In this document: in pieces, positions 8,258-16,832 of the stretch
Numbering within the stretch: position 1 is the first letter of the stretch
Layout: each line of letters begins with the position of its first letter
Source: an uncultured Saprospirales bacterium
GTDB lineage: Bacteria; Bacteroidota; Bacteroidia; Chitinophagales; Saprospiraceae
NCBI GenBank assembly: GCA_937864265.1
Contig: CALMIR010000112.1
Coordinates: 49,989-113,988, forward strand
Length of the DNA: 64,000 bases
Direction of reading: 5' to 3'
Notes under the pieces: generated by a model
Told to the model about the DNA's origin: nothing
The model's input: the letters and a program-made list of their open reading frames with translations, nothing else
Database searches by the model: none
Made by a program: the position numbers and the translations under genes

Positions 8258-8276
8258 CTAGTGCTGTCGGCACTAG
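8258..8276. terminator. hairpin downstream of ATPase gene
   Basis: CTAGTGC (8258-8264) and GCACTAG (8270-8276) form a perfect seven-base stem with a five-base loop, 28 bases after the ATPase stop. There is no T-run after it, so termination is only one possibility. Confidence 0.4.
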
Positions 8277-8384
8277 GGTAAGGGCTTCGATCAATTGGGA
8301 AGTAATTTTTTGCACACTACTTAGTTGCTATAGTCCCCCAAAATCTCCGCACAATTGCCTATTTTTCGCGGCAAATTCCGATTG

Positions 8385-9158
8385 ATGGCAAAAAACATTA
8401 TATCCTATAACGTAAACGGCATAAGATCCGCCCTGAGCAAAGGCTTACTGGACTGGGTAAAAGACGTGTCGCCGGATGTCCTGTGCATCCAAGAAACCAA
8501 AGCCCACCCCGATCAGGTGACGGAAAAAATATGGTTTGAGGAATTGGGCTACGAACACCATTGGCATTCCGCTGAGAAAAAAGGGTACAGCGGTGTGGCT
8601 GTTTTTACCCGCCAAAAACCTCAAAAAGTAGTGATAGGCTGCGGGATGGACTTGTACGACCGCGAAGGGCGCATCATCCGTTTGGATTTTGAAGGATGGA
8701 GTCTGTTGAATTGCTATTTTCCATCAGGTACCAGCGGCGATGAGCGCCAGGCTTTTAAAATGACTTTTCTGGCTGATTTCTTCGATTGGATCAAAGAACT
8801 CAGGGAATCACATCCCAACTTGATCATCGTGGGCGACTACAACATCGCGCACCACCCGATTGACATCCACGACCCGGTTGGGAACAAAAAAAGTTCGGGC
8901 TTTTTACCTGAAGAGCGCGCTTGGATGAGCGAATGGTTCAGCAACGGTTTTACGGATAGTTTCCGACACCTGCACCCCGACAAGGTGGAATATAGCTGGT
9001 GGAGCTTTCGCGCCAATGCCCGAAAAAATAACAAAGGCTGGCGCATCGATTACCAATCGGTGAGCGATAGCCTGGCCGATAAGCTCCTAGATGCCGGACA
9101 TTACAATGATGCCGTGCACTCCGACCACTGTCCTGTATGGCTGAAAATTGACCTGTAA
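8385..9158 (+). CDS. xth: exodeoxyribonuclease III, AP endonuclease family
   Basis: From the ATG at 8385 (257 residues) the protein reads MAKNIISYNVNGIRSALSKG, the usual start of ExoIII/Xth enzymes. All family motifs are present: CIQETKAHPDQV with the metal-binding Glu, YFPSGTSGDERQ, VGDYNIAHHPIDIHDP with the catalytic Asp and Asn, WWSFRANARKNNKGWRIDYQ in its key W-R-x-D-Y residues, and the final SDHCPVWLKIDL. The enzyme cuts DNA at abasic sites and degrades strands 3' to 5' in base excision repair. An open TTG at 8355 would add ten residues of no conserved character. The gene overlaps the next start codon by one base (TAATG), indicating translational coupling. Confidence 0.95.
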   Translation: MAKNIISYNVNGIRSALSKGLLDWVKDVSPDVLCIQETKAHPDQVTEKIWFEELGYEHHWHSAEKKGYSGVAVFTRQKPQKVVIGCGMDLYDREGRIIRLDFEGWSLLNCYFPSGTSGDERQAFKMTFLADFFDWIKELRESHPNLIIVGDYNIAHHPIDIHDPVGNKKSSGFLPEERAWMSEWFSNGFTDSFRHLHPDKVEYSWWSFRANARKNNKGWRIDYQSVSDSLADKLLDAGHYNDAVHSDHCPVWLKIDL

Positions 9159-9589
9159 TGGCTATTTTGATTCGGGAGGGCAGCATAGAAGAGGCGGTAA
9201 GCGTTTCCCGACAGATTCCAGAATTGAAAGCGCCTTACCCGCCCCATGTTTATGAAAAGCGTTTACTGGATACGCCGCACCTGATCCTGATTGCCTTAGC
9301 CGATTTACAGCTCGTTGGTTTTAAAGTGGGCTACGAAAGAGAACGGGCTTTTTATTCCTGGATGGGTGGCGTAATCCCGGCTTATCGCCAACAGGGTATT
9401 GCGCTGTCGTTGGCTGAAACACAAGAACGCTGGGCAAAGCAGCAGGGCTATGAGAGCATCTTTTTCAAAACCCGTAATACGCATCGGGCAATGCTTATAT
9501 TTGCATTGAAAAATGGTTTCCAAATTATCGATTTTGAGAAAAAAGACCTGGAAACCGACAACCGAATCTGGCTTAGAAAGGTCTTGTAA
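9158..9589 (+). CDS. GNAT family N-acetyltransferase
   Basis: The 143-residue protein has the GNAT fold pattern: an N-terminal IREGSIEEAVSVSRQIPEL, a central strand GFKVGYERE, the acetyl-CoA loop region VIPAYRQQGIALSLAETQE (equivalent of the Q/RxxGxG/A motif), and a C-terminal strand with FALKNGFQIIDFEKK. It transfers an acetyl group from acetyl-CoA to an amine that cannot be read from sequence. The start codon overlaps the xth stop, so the two are translated together; whether this has meaning for repair is unknown. Confidence 0.82.
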   Translation: MAILIREGSIEEAVSVSRQIPELKAPYPPHVYEKRLLDTPHLILIALADLQLVGFKVGYERERAFYSWMGGVIPAYRQQGIALSLAETQERWAKQQGYESIFFKTRNTHRAMLIFALKNGFQIIDFEKKDLETDNRIWLRKVL

Positions 9590-9628
9590 TGAGCGCATAA
9601 CTTTTTTTTCACCTTTTTATTCATTGCC

Positions 9629-10507
9629 ATGTTGAAAAAATTCGTCTTTGTTTTTTGCTTTTTTGGAGCAGCTGTAAATGGGCTGTGGAGTCAGGACTAT
9701 TCTGCCGGCTTTCGGGCCGGATTAAACTTTGCCCGTTTCAGCGGGCCATCCGAAACGAGTGCTTCAGGAGGGGAATTGGAAGAATTTTCCAATTCAACTG
9801 GTTTTCATATTGGCGCGGCTTTCGGTATCACGTTTGAGGAAACCTACGGCTTCCGGGGGGAGTTGTTGTATTCGCAAAAAGGAACCCAATACAATTACGC
9901 CGGCGAATCGTACTGGATATTGGAAGCACAGGACAATTCCCGGCTGTATGCTAGCGGCAATCGCACCACCTCGCTTTCCATTACCAATTCGTATATCGAC
10001 ATACCCGTAACTGCTTTTTACAAACTGGGGCGACTGGAGCTTTCAGCCGGGGTAAGCGCTGGTATTCTGGTGGGGTCGCGCGGTGCTGGCGAGGTTATTT
10101 TTAGCGGGCAAACGGCTACAGGAGCTGCCGTTGATCCATTTACCATTGCCCTGGATTTGAACTATTTTAGCGATGGCTTCCGACGCACAGATATTGACGA
10201 CGTGGAAGTCCGCACCATCCAAGGTAAAACCGTTGAAATCCCCAAAACCTTGGGCGCCTATTATCAGGAGTTGGAAGGCAAAGACCAATTATTCGAGACC
10301 CTTGACTTCGGATTAGTCGGCGGGCTGGCCTTTTACCTGAATCAAGGCTTGTACTTGGGCCTCCGCATGAATTACGGCCTTTCCGATATCACCAAAAAAG
10401 AAAGGGATATTTCCCGTAAGGAACTGGATACGAACAATAACTTTATCCTGCTCGACGACAAAGACAGGAACGTGAACTTACAGGCCTCCATCGGGTTTAG
10501 TTTTTAA
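9629..10507 (+). CDS. outer membrane beta-barrel protein (PorT-like family)
   Basis: The product is 292 residues long with a clear signal peptide (MLKKFVFVFCFFGAAVNGLW, cleavage after WSQ). The mature part alternates amphipathic strands such as SAGFRAGLNFARFSG, YGFRGELLYSQKGTQYNYAG, IDIPVTAFYKLGRLELSAG and LGLRMNYGLSDI, and ends with an aromatic residue (SIGFSF) as barrel proteins do. It fits the beta-barrel family often called PorT-like in Bacteroidota. The specific role is unknown. Its stop directly abuts the mutY start codon, so it probably heads or joins the mutY-ssb-gldE-gldD cluster. Confidence 0.8.
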   Translation: MLKKFVFVFCFFGAAVNGLWSQDYSAGFRAGLNFARFSGPSETSASGGELEEFSNSTGFHIGAAFGITFEETYGFRGELLYSQKGTQYNYAGESYWILEAQDNSRLYASGNRTTSLSITNSYIDIPVTAFYKLGRLELSAGVSAGILVGSRGAGEVIFSGQTATGAAVDPFTIALDLNYFSDGFRRTDIDDVEVRTIQGKTVEIPKTLGAYYQELEGKDQLFETLDFGLVGGLAFYLNQGLYLGLRMNYGLSDITKKERDISRKELDTNNNFILLDDKDRNVNLQASIGFSF

Positions 10508-11617
10508 ATGATGGAAACCTTTTTGGACGAAAAAATAGCCTTTTTCAAAAATGAGTTGCTGTCGTGGAAGGAGGCTCATCCGCGACCATTGCCCTGGCAG
10601 GATACCCAAAATCCTTATTACATCTGGCTTTCAGAAATCATCCTGCAACAGACCCGGGTAGAACAGGGCATGCCCTATTACGAGCGTTTTATCCGGCAAT
10701 TTCCCAGCATAGAACGCTTGGCAGAGGCCTCGGAAGACGAGGTGATGAAGCAGTGGGAAGGCTTGGGTTACTACTCCCGTGCCCGCAATATGCACGCTAC
10801 GGCAAAATACATCCACCTGCAATTGGGGGGCGTTTTTCCTGAAACCTTTGAAGGCTTAATCGCGCTGAAGGGGATTGGCCCCTATACGGCGGCGGCTATT
10901 GCTTCCTTTGCTTATGACTTGCCCCATGCTGTGGTCGATGGCAATGTTTTCCGGGTGTTGGCGCGCTATTTTGGGCAGGCAACACCCATTGACAGCACCG
11001 CAGGAAAAAAACTTTTCACCGAACTGGCTAATCAGGTTTTGGACAGCAAGCAGCCTGGCCACTTCAATCAGGCGATGATGGACTTTGGCGCTACCTGGTG
11101 TACGCCCAAGCAACCTAAATGTATGGTCTGTGCACTAGCTCCTCATTGTTCGGCTTATAAAAACGGCGATGTTGAGCGTTTGCCGGTAAAAGAAAAATCT
11201 TTGAAAAAACGCACCCGCTATTTTCACTACCTGATTATTCAATACGATGGGGGTGTGCTATTGCAAAAAAGAGAAGGCAAGGATATCTGGCAAAATTTGT
11301 ATGAATTTCCTCTGATTGAAACAGCAAGCCCTTCATTTGAATGGGATGAATTGCAGCAAACACCACTTTGGCATGAGTTGAATCTGGAACGCGCCGCCGC
11401 AAAGCTACTCGACCGCAGTGCTTCTTTTACACAAATACTAAGCCATCAAAAAATCATAGCCTGTTTTTGGAAGCTGCATCCAACAATGGCTGAAACGCTT
11501 AATTTAAACGGAAGCATTCATGTTGAAACCAAAAACTTAACTAAATTTGCGTTCCCAAAAATTATAGGCAATTATTTGAAGTTCTTGGAAAATAATTCAC
11601 AAATTCCTCTTTTTTGA
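10508..11617 (+). CDS. mutY: A/G-specific adenine glycosylase
   Basis: MutY removes adenine mispaired with 8-oxoguanine. The 369-residue protein shows the catalytic Glu in WLSEIILQQTRVEQG, the helix-hairpin-helix LKGIGPYTAAAIASFAYD, the catalytic Asp in AVVDGNVFRVLARYF, and a 4Fe-4S site C-x6-C-x2-C-x5-C in CTPKQPKCMVCALAPHC. The C-terminal NUDIX-like domain (YFHYLIIQYDGGVLLQKREG, QNLYEFPLIE, QILSHQKI) reads the 8-oxoG strand. Two ATG codons stand in tandem at 10508 and 10511. In many Bacteroidota the order mutY-ssb-gldE-gldD is conserved, and it is complete here. Confidence 0.96.
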   Translation: MMETFLDEKIAFFKNELLSWKEAHPRPLPWQDTQNPYYIWLSEIILQQTRVEQGMPYYERFIRQFPSIERLAEASEDEVMKQWEGLGYYSRARNMHATAKYIHLQLGGVFPETFEGLIALKGIGPYTAAAIASFAYDLPHAVVDGNVFRVLARYFGQATPIDSTAGKKLFTELANQVLDSKQPGHFNQAMMDFGATWCTPKQPKCMVCALAPHCSAYKNGDVERLPVKEKSLKKRTRYFHYLIIQYDGGVLLQKREGKDIWQNLYEFPLIETASPSFEWDELQQTPLWHELNLERAAAKLLDRSASFTQILSHQKIIACFWKLHPTMAETLNLNGSIHVETKNLTKFAFPKIIGNYLKFLENNSQIPLF

Positions 11618-11655
11618 TTAACTTTCATCCCAATTAAAAAAGTAGTTCAAAAAAT

Positions 11656-12129
11656 ATGGTAAATCGAGTAATTCTCATCGGCAATCTGGGGCGTGACCCG
11701 GAAGTACGCCGCCTAGAAAACGGCGCTGTGGTAGCCAAATTTCCCATTGCAACCAATGATAACTACAAGGACAAAAGTGGGGAATGGCAAACCCAAACGG
11801 AATGGCATGATGTGGTCGTTTGGAGAAACCTGGCAGAAAGGGCAGAGGCCACCCTTAAAAAAGGAACGCCTGTATATGTAGAAGGCAAGCTGACCCACCG
11901 TACTTGGCAGGATCAGGATGGCAACAACCGCAAAACAACAGAAGTGGTTGCCAATTATTTCCGCGCCTTGAGTAGTGGTCGCAAGGAAGGCGGCAGTGAT
12001 GGCGTAGGCACTTACTTCCCCAGCGAAGAATACGAACCGGAGTCAAGGTCATTCAGTGAATTGTCATCTGTACCTTCCCAATCCGAAGCACCTCCCGCAG
12101 GAGACGCTGAAGATGATTTGCCCTTCTAA
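11656..12129 (+). CDS. ssb: single-stranded DNA-binding protein
   Basis: The 157-residue protein begins MVNRVILIGNLGRDPEVRR, the standard SSB opening. The OB fold continues through FPIATNDNYKDKSGEW, WHDVVVWRNLAERAEATLKKG and YVEGKLTHRTWQDQDG. A flexible Ser/Pro/Glu-rich linker leads to the acidic tip EDDLPF that recruits repair and replication proteins. It works as a tetramer on single-stranded DNA. The gene lies 38 bases after mutY and 42 bases before gldE in the gliding cluster. Confidence 0.96.
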   Translation: MVNRVILIGNLGRDPEVRRLENGAVVAKFPIATNDNYKDKSGEWQTQTEWHDVVVWRNLAERAEATLKKGTPVYVEGKLTHRTWQDQDGNNRKTTEVVANYFRALSSGRKEGGSDGVGTYFPSEEYEPESRSFSELSSVPSQSEAPPAGDAEDDLPF

Positions 12130-12171
12130 AAACTTGAAGGGCTTCTCTATGTTTCACTAATCATTTACCCT

Positions 12172-13587
12172 TTGGAACCTGAAGCCGACCCGTTTCTTTT
12201 TATCTTTCAATCCGTTGTGCCGCTTTTGCTGGCCATACCTCCTGATGCTATATTAGGGGTACTAACCATTGTGAGCCTTATAGTTTGTTCTGCCCTCATT
12301 TCTGGTTCAGAAGTGGCTTACTTTTCGTTAAGCCCCAACGATATCGAAAAGTTGGAACAAGAAAATACGCCCGTCAGCAAGCGCATTTTGAAACTCAGAC
12401 AAAAGCCCCGCAAATTGCTGGCCACGATACTCATCAGCAATAATTTCGTCAATATCGCAATCGTTATTCTCTCTGATTTTGTATTGGTTAGATTATTGCC
12501 GGAGGCCACTTTTAAACAATGGGGAGAAAGCCTGATTGGCTTGTTGGGGGTTGCCAACACTCCTGAAAACGTTGCCTACTATGCTTGGCTGGCCAGTTTT
12601 CTGATTACGGTAGTTGGTGTTACTTTCTTGTTAGTTCTTTTCGGCGAAGTAGCGCCAAAGGTGTATGCCAAAATCAACAATTTACCCATAGCCCGATTGA
12701 TGAGCGGCCCACTGGATGCCCTGAACCGCTTTTTTTCTCCTGTGAGTATGCTGATGGTGGGTTGGTCGAGCAGCATTGAAAAAAGGTTGGCTCGAAAAAC
12801 CCAATCGACGGGTAATATTATCAAAGACGACATTCACGATGCCATCGACCTGGCAGTGATACAAGAAGACGATCATATTCAGGAAGTTGACATCCTCAAA
12901 AGCATCGTCAAATTTGGCGACGTTACCGTCAAACAGATCATGCGCTCGCGGGTGGACGTGGTGGCGGTCGATTTTAGGATAGACTACCACCAATTGCTCG
13001 AAATCGTCAAAGAGTCGGGCTATAGCCGTATCCCGGTTTATGAAAATGACTTCGATCACGTAACGGGTATTTTATACGTGAAAGACCTGCTCGGGCATTT
13101 GCATGAAAACAAGGACTTCGAATGGCAGGGCTTGATCCGCACCGATGTCCATTATACACCAGAAGCCAAACGCATTCAGGAGCTGTTGAAGGAATTTCAG
13201 CGACACCATTTGCACATGGCCGTTGTCGTAGATGAATATGGCGGCAGTTCAGGTATTGTTACCCTGGAAGACATTATGGAAGAGGTAATCGGCGAAATCA
13301 AGGACGAATTTGACCTGGAATCGGAAGTAGAATACAAGAAACTAGCCGAAAACGAATTTTTATTTGAAGGAAAAACCCTGCTCAATGATGTTTGCAGGGT
13401 AATCGGGGTAAGCACTAGCGCTTTTGATGAGGTACGCGGCGAAGCCGATTCTCTGGCTGGTTTGATACTGGAATTGACCGGGCGCATTCCTAAAAAAGAC
13501 CTGGAAGTCACTTTCAACAACTACCGATTCAAAGTGGTAGCCGTCAATGTGCGCAGAATCGAACAGGTACTTGTTACCATTCAATAA
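12172..13587 (+). CDS. gldE: gliding motility-associated protein GldE (CNNM/CBS transporter-like)
   Basis: The 471-residue protein carries an N-terminal CNNM-type domain of about four membrane helices (ILGVLTIVSLIVCSALISG, ILISNNFVNIAIVILSDFV, FLITVVGVTFLLVLFGEVA), a CBS pair (VKQIMRSRVDVVAVDFRID, SRIPVYENDFDHVTGILYV, HLHMAVVVDEYGGSSGIVT) and a C-terminal CorC/HlyC domain. Members of this fold move divalent cations; GldE supports gliding in Flavobacterium together with GldD. The start is a TTG at 12172: the first residues (MEPEADP) match what I recall of GldE N-termini, and no ATG precedes the first helix. gldD follows after 20 bases. Confidence 0.9.
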   Translation: MEPEADPFLFIFQSVVPLLLAIPPDAILGVLTIVSLIVCSALISGSEVAYFSLSPNDIEKLEQENTPVSKRILKLRQKPRKLLATILISNNFVNIAIVILSDFVLVRLLPEATFKQWGESLIGLLGVANTPENVAYYAWLASFLITVVGVTFLLVLFGEVAPKVYAKINNLPIARLMSGPLDALNRFFSPVSMLMVGWSSSIEKRLARKTQSTGNIIKDDIHDAIDLAVIQEDDHIQEVDILKSIVKFGDVTVKQIMRSRVDVVAVDFRIDYHQLLEIVKESGYSRIPVYENDFDHVTGILYVKDLLGHLHENKDFEWQGLIRTDVHYTPEAKRIQELLKEFQRHHLHMAVVVDEYGGSSGIVTLEDIMEEVIGEIKDEFDLESEVEYKKLAENEFLFEGKTLLNDVCRVIGVSTSAFDEVRGEADSLAGLILELTGRIPKKDLEVTFNNYRFKVVAVNVRRIEQVLVTIQ

Positions 13588-13607
13588 TCCCGTTTTAATA
13601 CCCAATA

Positions 13608-14210
13608 ATGACTCACTCTATCTCCACGATCTGGTTGGTATTTTTTTTGACGCTTTTCACAACTGCTTGCAGCGATGCTCCCACTTTAACCCTCAAACCC
13701 AGAGCTTACCCCAAAGTGGCTTACCCGGAGAAGTCTTACCAAGATTTTAAAGAACCCTATTGTCCGTTTTCCTTTCAATATCCAACCTATGCCCGCATCG
13801 TAAAGGATACGGCCTTTTTTGGTGAAAAGCCGCTCCATGAATGCTGGTTTGATCTGTATTTCACTGATTTCGATAGCCGACTGTATTGCAGCTACCTACC
13901 CATTGCTTCGGGGGAAGAATTTGAAAAATTGCAGCAAGATGCCTTTAAACTAGCCGACAAGCACAACAAAAAAGCCAATTACATCGACGAGATAAGAATC
14001 GACACCGAGCAGGGCGTAAGCGGTTTTGCATTTGTGATTGAAGGCCCAGCAGCTTCTCCTTTTCAATTTTTCCTTACTGATAGCACCGATCATTTTTTAC
14101 GGGCGTCCCTGTATTTTAATGCACAGGTGAACCCAGATTCTATAGCGCCTGTTTACCACTTTATTCGCGAGGATATTTTAAAACTGATCGAAACTTTCCA
14201 GTGGAATTGA
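13608..14210 (+). CDS. gldD: gliding motility lipoprotein GldD
   Basis: The 200-residue protein has a lipoprotein signal ending LFTTACSD, with the lipid-modified Cys at residue 21. The mature part carries the GldD pattern YPKVAYPEKSYQDFKEPYC, of which the core is AYPEKSY..F..PYCPF, then FQYPTYARIVKD and CWFDLYFTDFDSRLYCSYL in shortened form. GldD is needed for gliding and type IX secretion-related function in Flavobacterium johnsoniae; its biochemical task is not known. Position directly after gldE supports the call. A type IX secretion client occurs in this window at 40064-42307. Confidence 0.92.
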   Translation: MTHSISTIWLVFFLTLFTTACSDAPTLTLKPRAYPKVAYPEKSYQDFKEPYCPFSFQYPTYARIVKDTAFFGEKPLHECWFDLYFTDFDSRLYCSYLPIASGEEFEKLQQDAFKLADKHNKKANYIDEIRIDTEQGVSGFAFVIEGPAASPFQFFLTDSTDHFLRASLYFNAQVNPDSIAPVYHFIREDILKLIETFQWN

Positions 14211-14287
14211 ATCCTGTTTTTTCTAAAAAAAAAAGCAGATTTGCCCTGTCTTTTCATCGCTATGTTTTTTGATCAGATTTTTATCAT

Positions 14288-14295
14288 TATGTTTG
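14288..14295 (+). promoter_or_regulatory. putative -7 promoter box for glgE
   Basis: TATGTTTG matches the Bacteroidota -7 consensus TAnnTTTG, 39 bases before the glgE start. A TTTG at 14268-14271 could be the -33 element, though the 16-base spacing is a little short. Confidence 0.4.
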
Positions 14296-14334
14296 TCCTG
14301 ATATTGTTTCCTGCCAATTTCCAAGCCCTGTATA

Positions 14335-16275
14335 ATGAAAAATCGCGTCATTATTGAGCATGTCCGTCCAGAGATTGACAATGGTCAGTTTTTTATCAAA
14401 CGTATCCCCGGTGAGTGGGTGGAAGTAAGTGCCGATATTTTTGGCGACGGCCACGACCACATCCGTGCTTCCCTGCTTTTTAAACACGACAAAGAAAAAA
14501 ACTGGCAAGAGGTTTTCATGGAAGACCACCCCAATGATGTTTGGACAGCTAAGTTTCAGGTGGAAAAAAAAGGCTTTTACAGTTATCGCCTCATCGCTTG
14601 GGTCGATCATTTACTCAATTGGCACGAAGGCTTTAAGAAAAAGTATGCCGCTGATCAGGATTTGAACGTAGAACTGCAAATCGGCGCTAAGCTCCTGCTC
14701 CAATTGGCGGAAAGCCAAAACAAAACGCAGGCCGCAAAATTGCAAAAGCTGGCTCAGGAACTCCGTAATGAAGGCAACTATGACGCTGCTGTGGAAAAGG
14801 TCGTGGGCAAAGAATTTGGAGAACTGGTACAGGAATACCCATTGAAGCAAAACCTGACCACTTACGATAAGGATTTAAAAGTGCGGGTTGGCTGGGAAAA
14901 AGAATTGTTCAGCACCTGGTACGAAGTTTTTCCCCGCTCCACTGCTGAAAACCCCGGGCAACACGGTACATTCCGCGACTGCGAACGCTTGCTGCCCCGC
15001 GTTGCGGAACTGGGTTTCGATGTGCTTTATTTCCCCCCCATCCATCCCATTGGCAAGAAAAATCGAAAGGGTAAAAACAACAGTGTCATCGCCGAAGCGG
15101 TAGATCCCGGATCCCCCTGGGCGATTGGTAGCGATGAAGGAGGGCACAAAGACATCAACCCCGCATTGGGCACCTTAGACGACTACAAACGGCTGCTGAA
15201 AAAGGCCAAAGACCTGAATATTGATTTGGCATTTGACCTTGCCTTCCAATGTGCGCCCGATCACCCCTACATCAAAGAACATCCTGAGTGGTTTCTGTGG
15301 CGCCCCGACGGCTCCATCGCCTATGCGGAAAACCCACCCAAAAAATACCAAGATATTGTACCGCTGAACTTTGAATCGGACGATTGGGAAAACCTTTGGA
15401 ACGAACTTAAAAGCGTGATCTTGTATTGGTGCGAAGTTGGTGTGCGCATTTTCCGGGTGGACAACCCGCATACCAAACCTTTTCGCTTTTGGGAATGGGC
15501 TATAGCCGAAGTTCAGAAAAAATATCCAGACACCATCTTTTTAGCAGAAGCTTTCACGCGACCTAAGGTAATGGCTCAATTGGCCAAAGCTGGATACAGC
15601 CAGTCTTATTCCTACTTCACCTGGCGAACCACTAAAAAAGAGATGGAGGAATACCTCACCGAGTTGACTCAAACTGAATCTCGAGAGTATTTCCGACCCA
15701 ACTTTTGGCCCAATACGCCCGACATTTTGCCCTATGAGCTGATGCATGCCGGCCCTAATAATTTCATCAAACGATTGATCCTAGCAGCTACACTTTCGTC
15801 TAACTATGGCATGTACGCACCCGCGTATGAATTCATGGAGAACACCCCAACAGACAATGGCAAAGAAGAGTACCACAACTCTGAGAAATATGAAACTCGC
15901 TACTACGACTGGAGTTACAAAAGCCGCATATCAGAAATAACGGCTCTATTGAATCGGCTTCGAAAAGAAAACCCCGCTCTGCAAACGACCTGGAACATCC
16001 ACTTTACCCGCACGGATAACGATCAGTTGATGAGTTATGTTAAAAAAACCGAAGACAACAGCAACATCATCTGGTGTATTGTGAACTTTGACGCCAACAA
16101 CATTCAAAGTGGTTATTGTGAAGTGCCAAAGGCTTTATTGGGTATCGAGCGAAGCGTTAATCTGAAAGTAACCGACCTGCTGACAGGCGAAGTATATCAC
16201 TGGTTCAATGACTGGAATTATGTATCGCTCAACCCGAATAAACTGCCCGCACATATTTTATTGGTGGAAAAGTAA
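14335..16275 (+). CDS. glgE: alpha-1,4-glucan:maltose-1-phosphate maltosyltransferase
   Basis: GlgE extends alpha-1,4-glucans using maltose 1-phosphate. The 646-residue length is typical. An N-terminal DUF3416-type domain (RVIIEHVRPEIDNGQFFIKR, PGEWVEVSADIFGDGHD) is followed by a GH13 barrel: YEVFPRSTAENPGQHGTFRD, DVLYFPPIHPIGKKNRKGKN, the nucleophile D376 in IFRVDNPHTKPF, and the acid/base E405 in IFLAEAFTRPKVM. The C-terminal beta domain ends at HILLVEK. No treS, mak (pep2), glgB or glgC gene is within the window, so maltose 1-phosphate must be supplied from elsewhere. It is preceded by its own promoter-like box. Confidence 0.93.
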   Translation: MKNRVIIEHVRPEIDNGQFFIKRIPGEWVEVSADIFGDGHDHIRASLLFKHDKEKNWQEVFMEDHPNDVWTAKFQVEKKGFYSYRLIAWVDHLLNWHEGFKKKYAADQDLNVELQIGAKLLLQLAESQNKTQAAKLQKLAQELRNEGNYDAAVEKVVGKEFGELVQEYPLKQNLTTYDKDLKVRVGWEKELFSTWYEVFPRSTAENPGQHGTFRDCERLLPRVAELGFDVLYFPPIHPIGKKNRKGKNNSVIAEAVDPGSPWAIGSDEGGHKDINPALGTLDDYKRLLKKAKDLNIDLAFDLAFQCAPDHPYIKEHPEWFLWRPDGSIAYAENPPKKYQDIVPLNFESDDWENLWNELKSVILYWCEVGVRIFRVDNPHTKPFRFWEWAIAEVQKKYPDTIFLAEAFTRPKVMAQLAKAGYSQSYSYFTWRTTKKEMEEYLTELTQTESREYFRPNFWPNTPDILPYELMHAGPNNFIKRLILAATLSSNYGMYAPAYEFMENTPTDNGKEEYHNSEKYETRYYDWSYKSRISEITALLNRLRKENPALQTTWNIHFTRTDNDQLMSYVKKTEDNSNIIWCIVNFDANNIQSGYCEVPKALLGIERSVNLKVTDLLTGEVYHWFNDWNYVSLNPNKLPAHILLVEK

Positions 16276-16651
16276 TATTTTCCCTTTATTTTTGTTATTG
16301 GCTATAAGCTCTGCTTGTGGGGTGAAAAAAAATAACGCCGGTGAAGCCCTGTCACCGAAAATTGCTTTTAATGTCTCCAAATTGGATGAGCAAGGCCTTT
16401 ATGGCCCGGCTAGTGGAAAACAGTCCATATCCTATGAATTTTGCATCCCCAACGACCCGCAGCTTATCTACGAAGTGCAACACATAGACCCTACTGTACA
16501 AATTGGAGCCTTTCGCGGACGCATCGGATGCCAACGGGGAGTTGAAGTACTCTGCATTGGGCATACCAATCAATCGAACTGGCGCGACGCACTGGTTCAA
16601 CTGGCCAATTTGCCCTATATCACCCGAATAGAACAGAGTTTTTTTGAATAA
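16220..16651 (+). CDS. small lipoprotein of unknown function
   Basis: An open frame overlapping the glgE 3' end by 56 bases encodes a hydrophobic stretch ending FLLLAISSACGVKK, a good lipobox with Cys about 34 residues from the ATG at 16220 (another ATG lies at 16208). The mature part of about 110 residues includes SISYEFCIPNDPQLIYEVQ and GCQRGVEVLCIGHTNQSNW; it has no family I recognise. The unusually long region before the hydrophobic core makes the start doubtful. A non-ATG start after the glgE stop is possible. Confidence 0.6.
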   Translation: MYRSTRINCPHIFYWWKSNIFPLFLLLAISSACGVKKNNAGEALSPKIAFNVSKLDEQGLYGPASGKQSISYEFCIPNDPQLIYEVQHIDPTVQIGAFRGRIGCQRGVEVLCIGHTNQSNWRDALVQLANLPYITRIEQSFFE

Positions 16652-16658
16652 ATACGCT

Positions 16659-16812
16659 CTTTGACAATTTTTGTGGACAAAGACTTAGTGGAAAGCATAA
16701 CGAGGGAAAAGAGCGATGCTTTTCGATTGGCGTACTTAACTCAAAGCAGGTTCGTTTATCTAAAAACCTCCTCTAAGTACGGCATTGCTTCCAATCACAA
16801 GAATTGTCAAAG
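16659..16812. repeat. inverted AATTGTCAAAG motif in a 181-base intergenic gap
   Basis: CTTTGACAATT (16659-16669) and its exact reverse complement AATTGTCAAAG (16802-16812) bracket the gap before the next gene. A third copy, AATTGTCAAAG, occurs at 18469-18479 just after that gene. TTGACAA resembles a sigma-70 -35 box, so one copy may be promoter sequence, but three exact 11-mers around one gene are notable. Confidence 0.5.
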
Positions 16813-16832
16813 AATCATATAAAATTTGTAGA

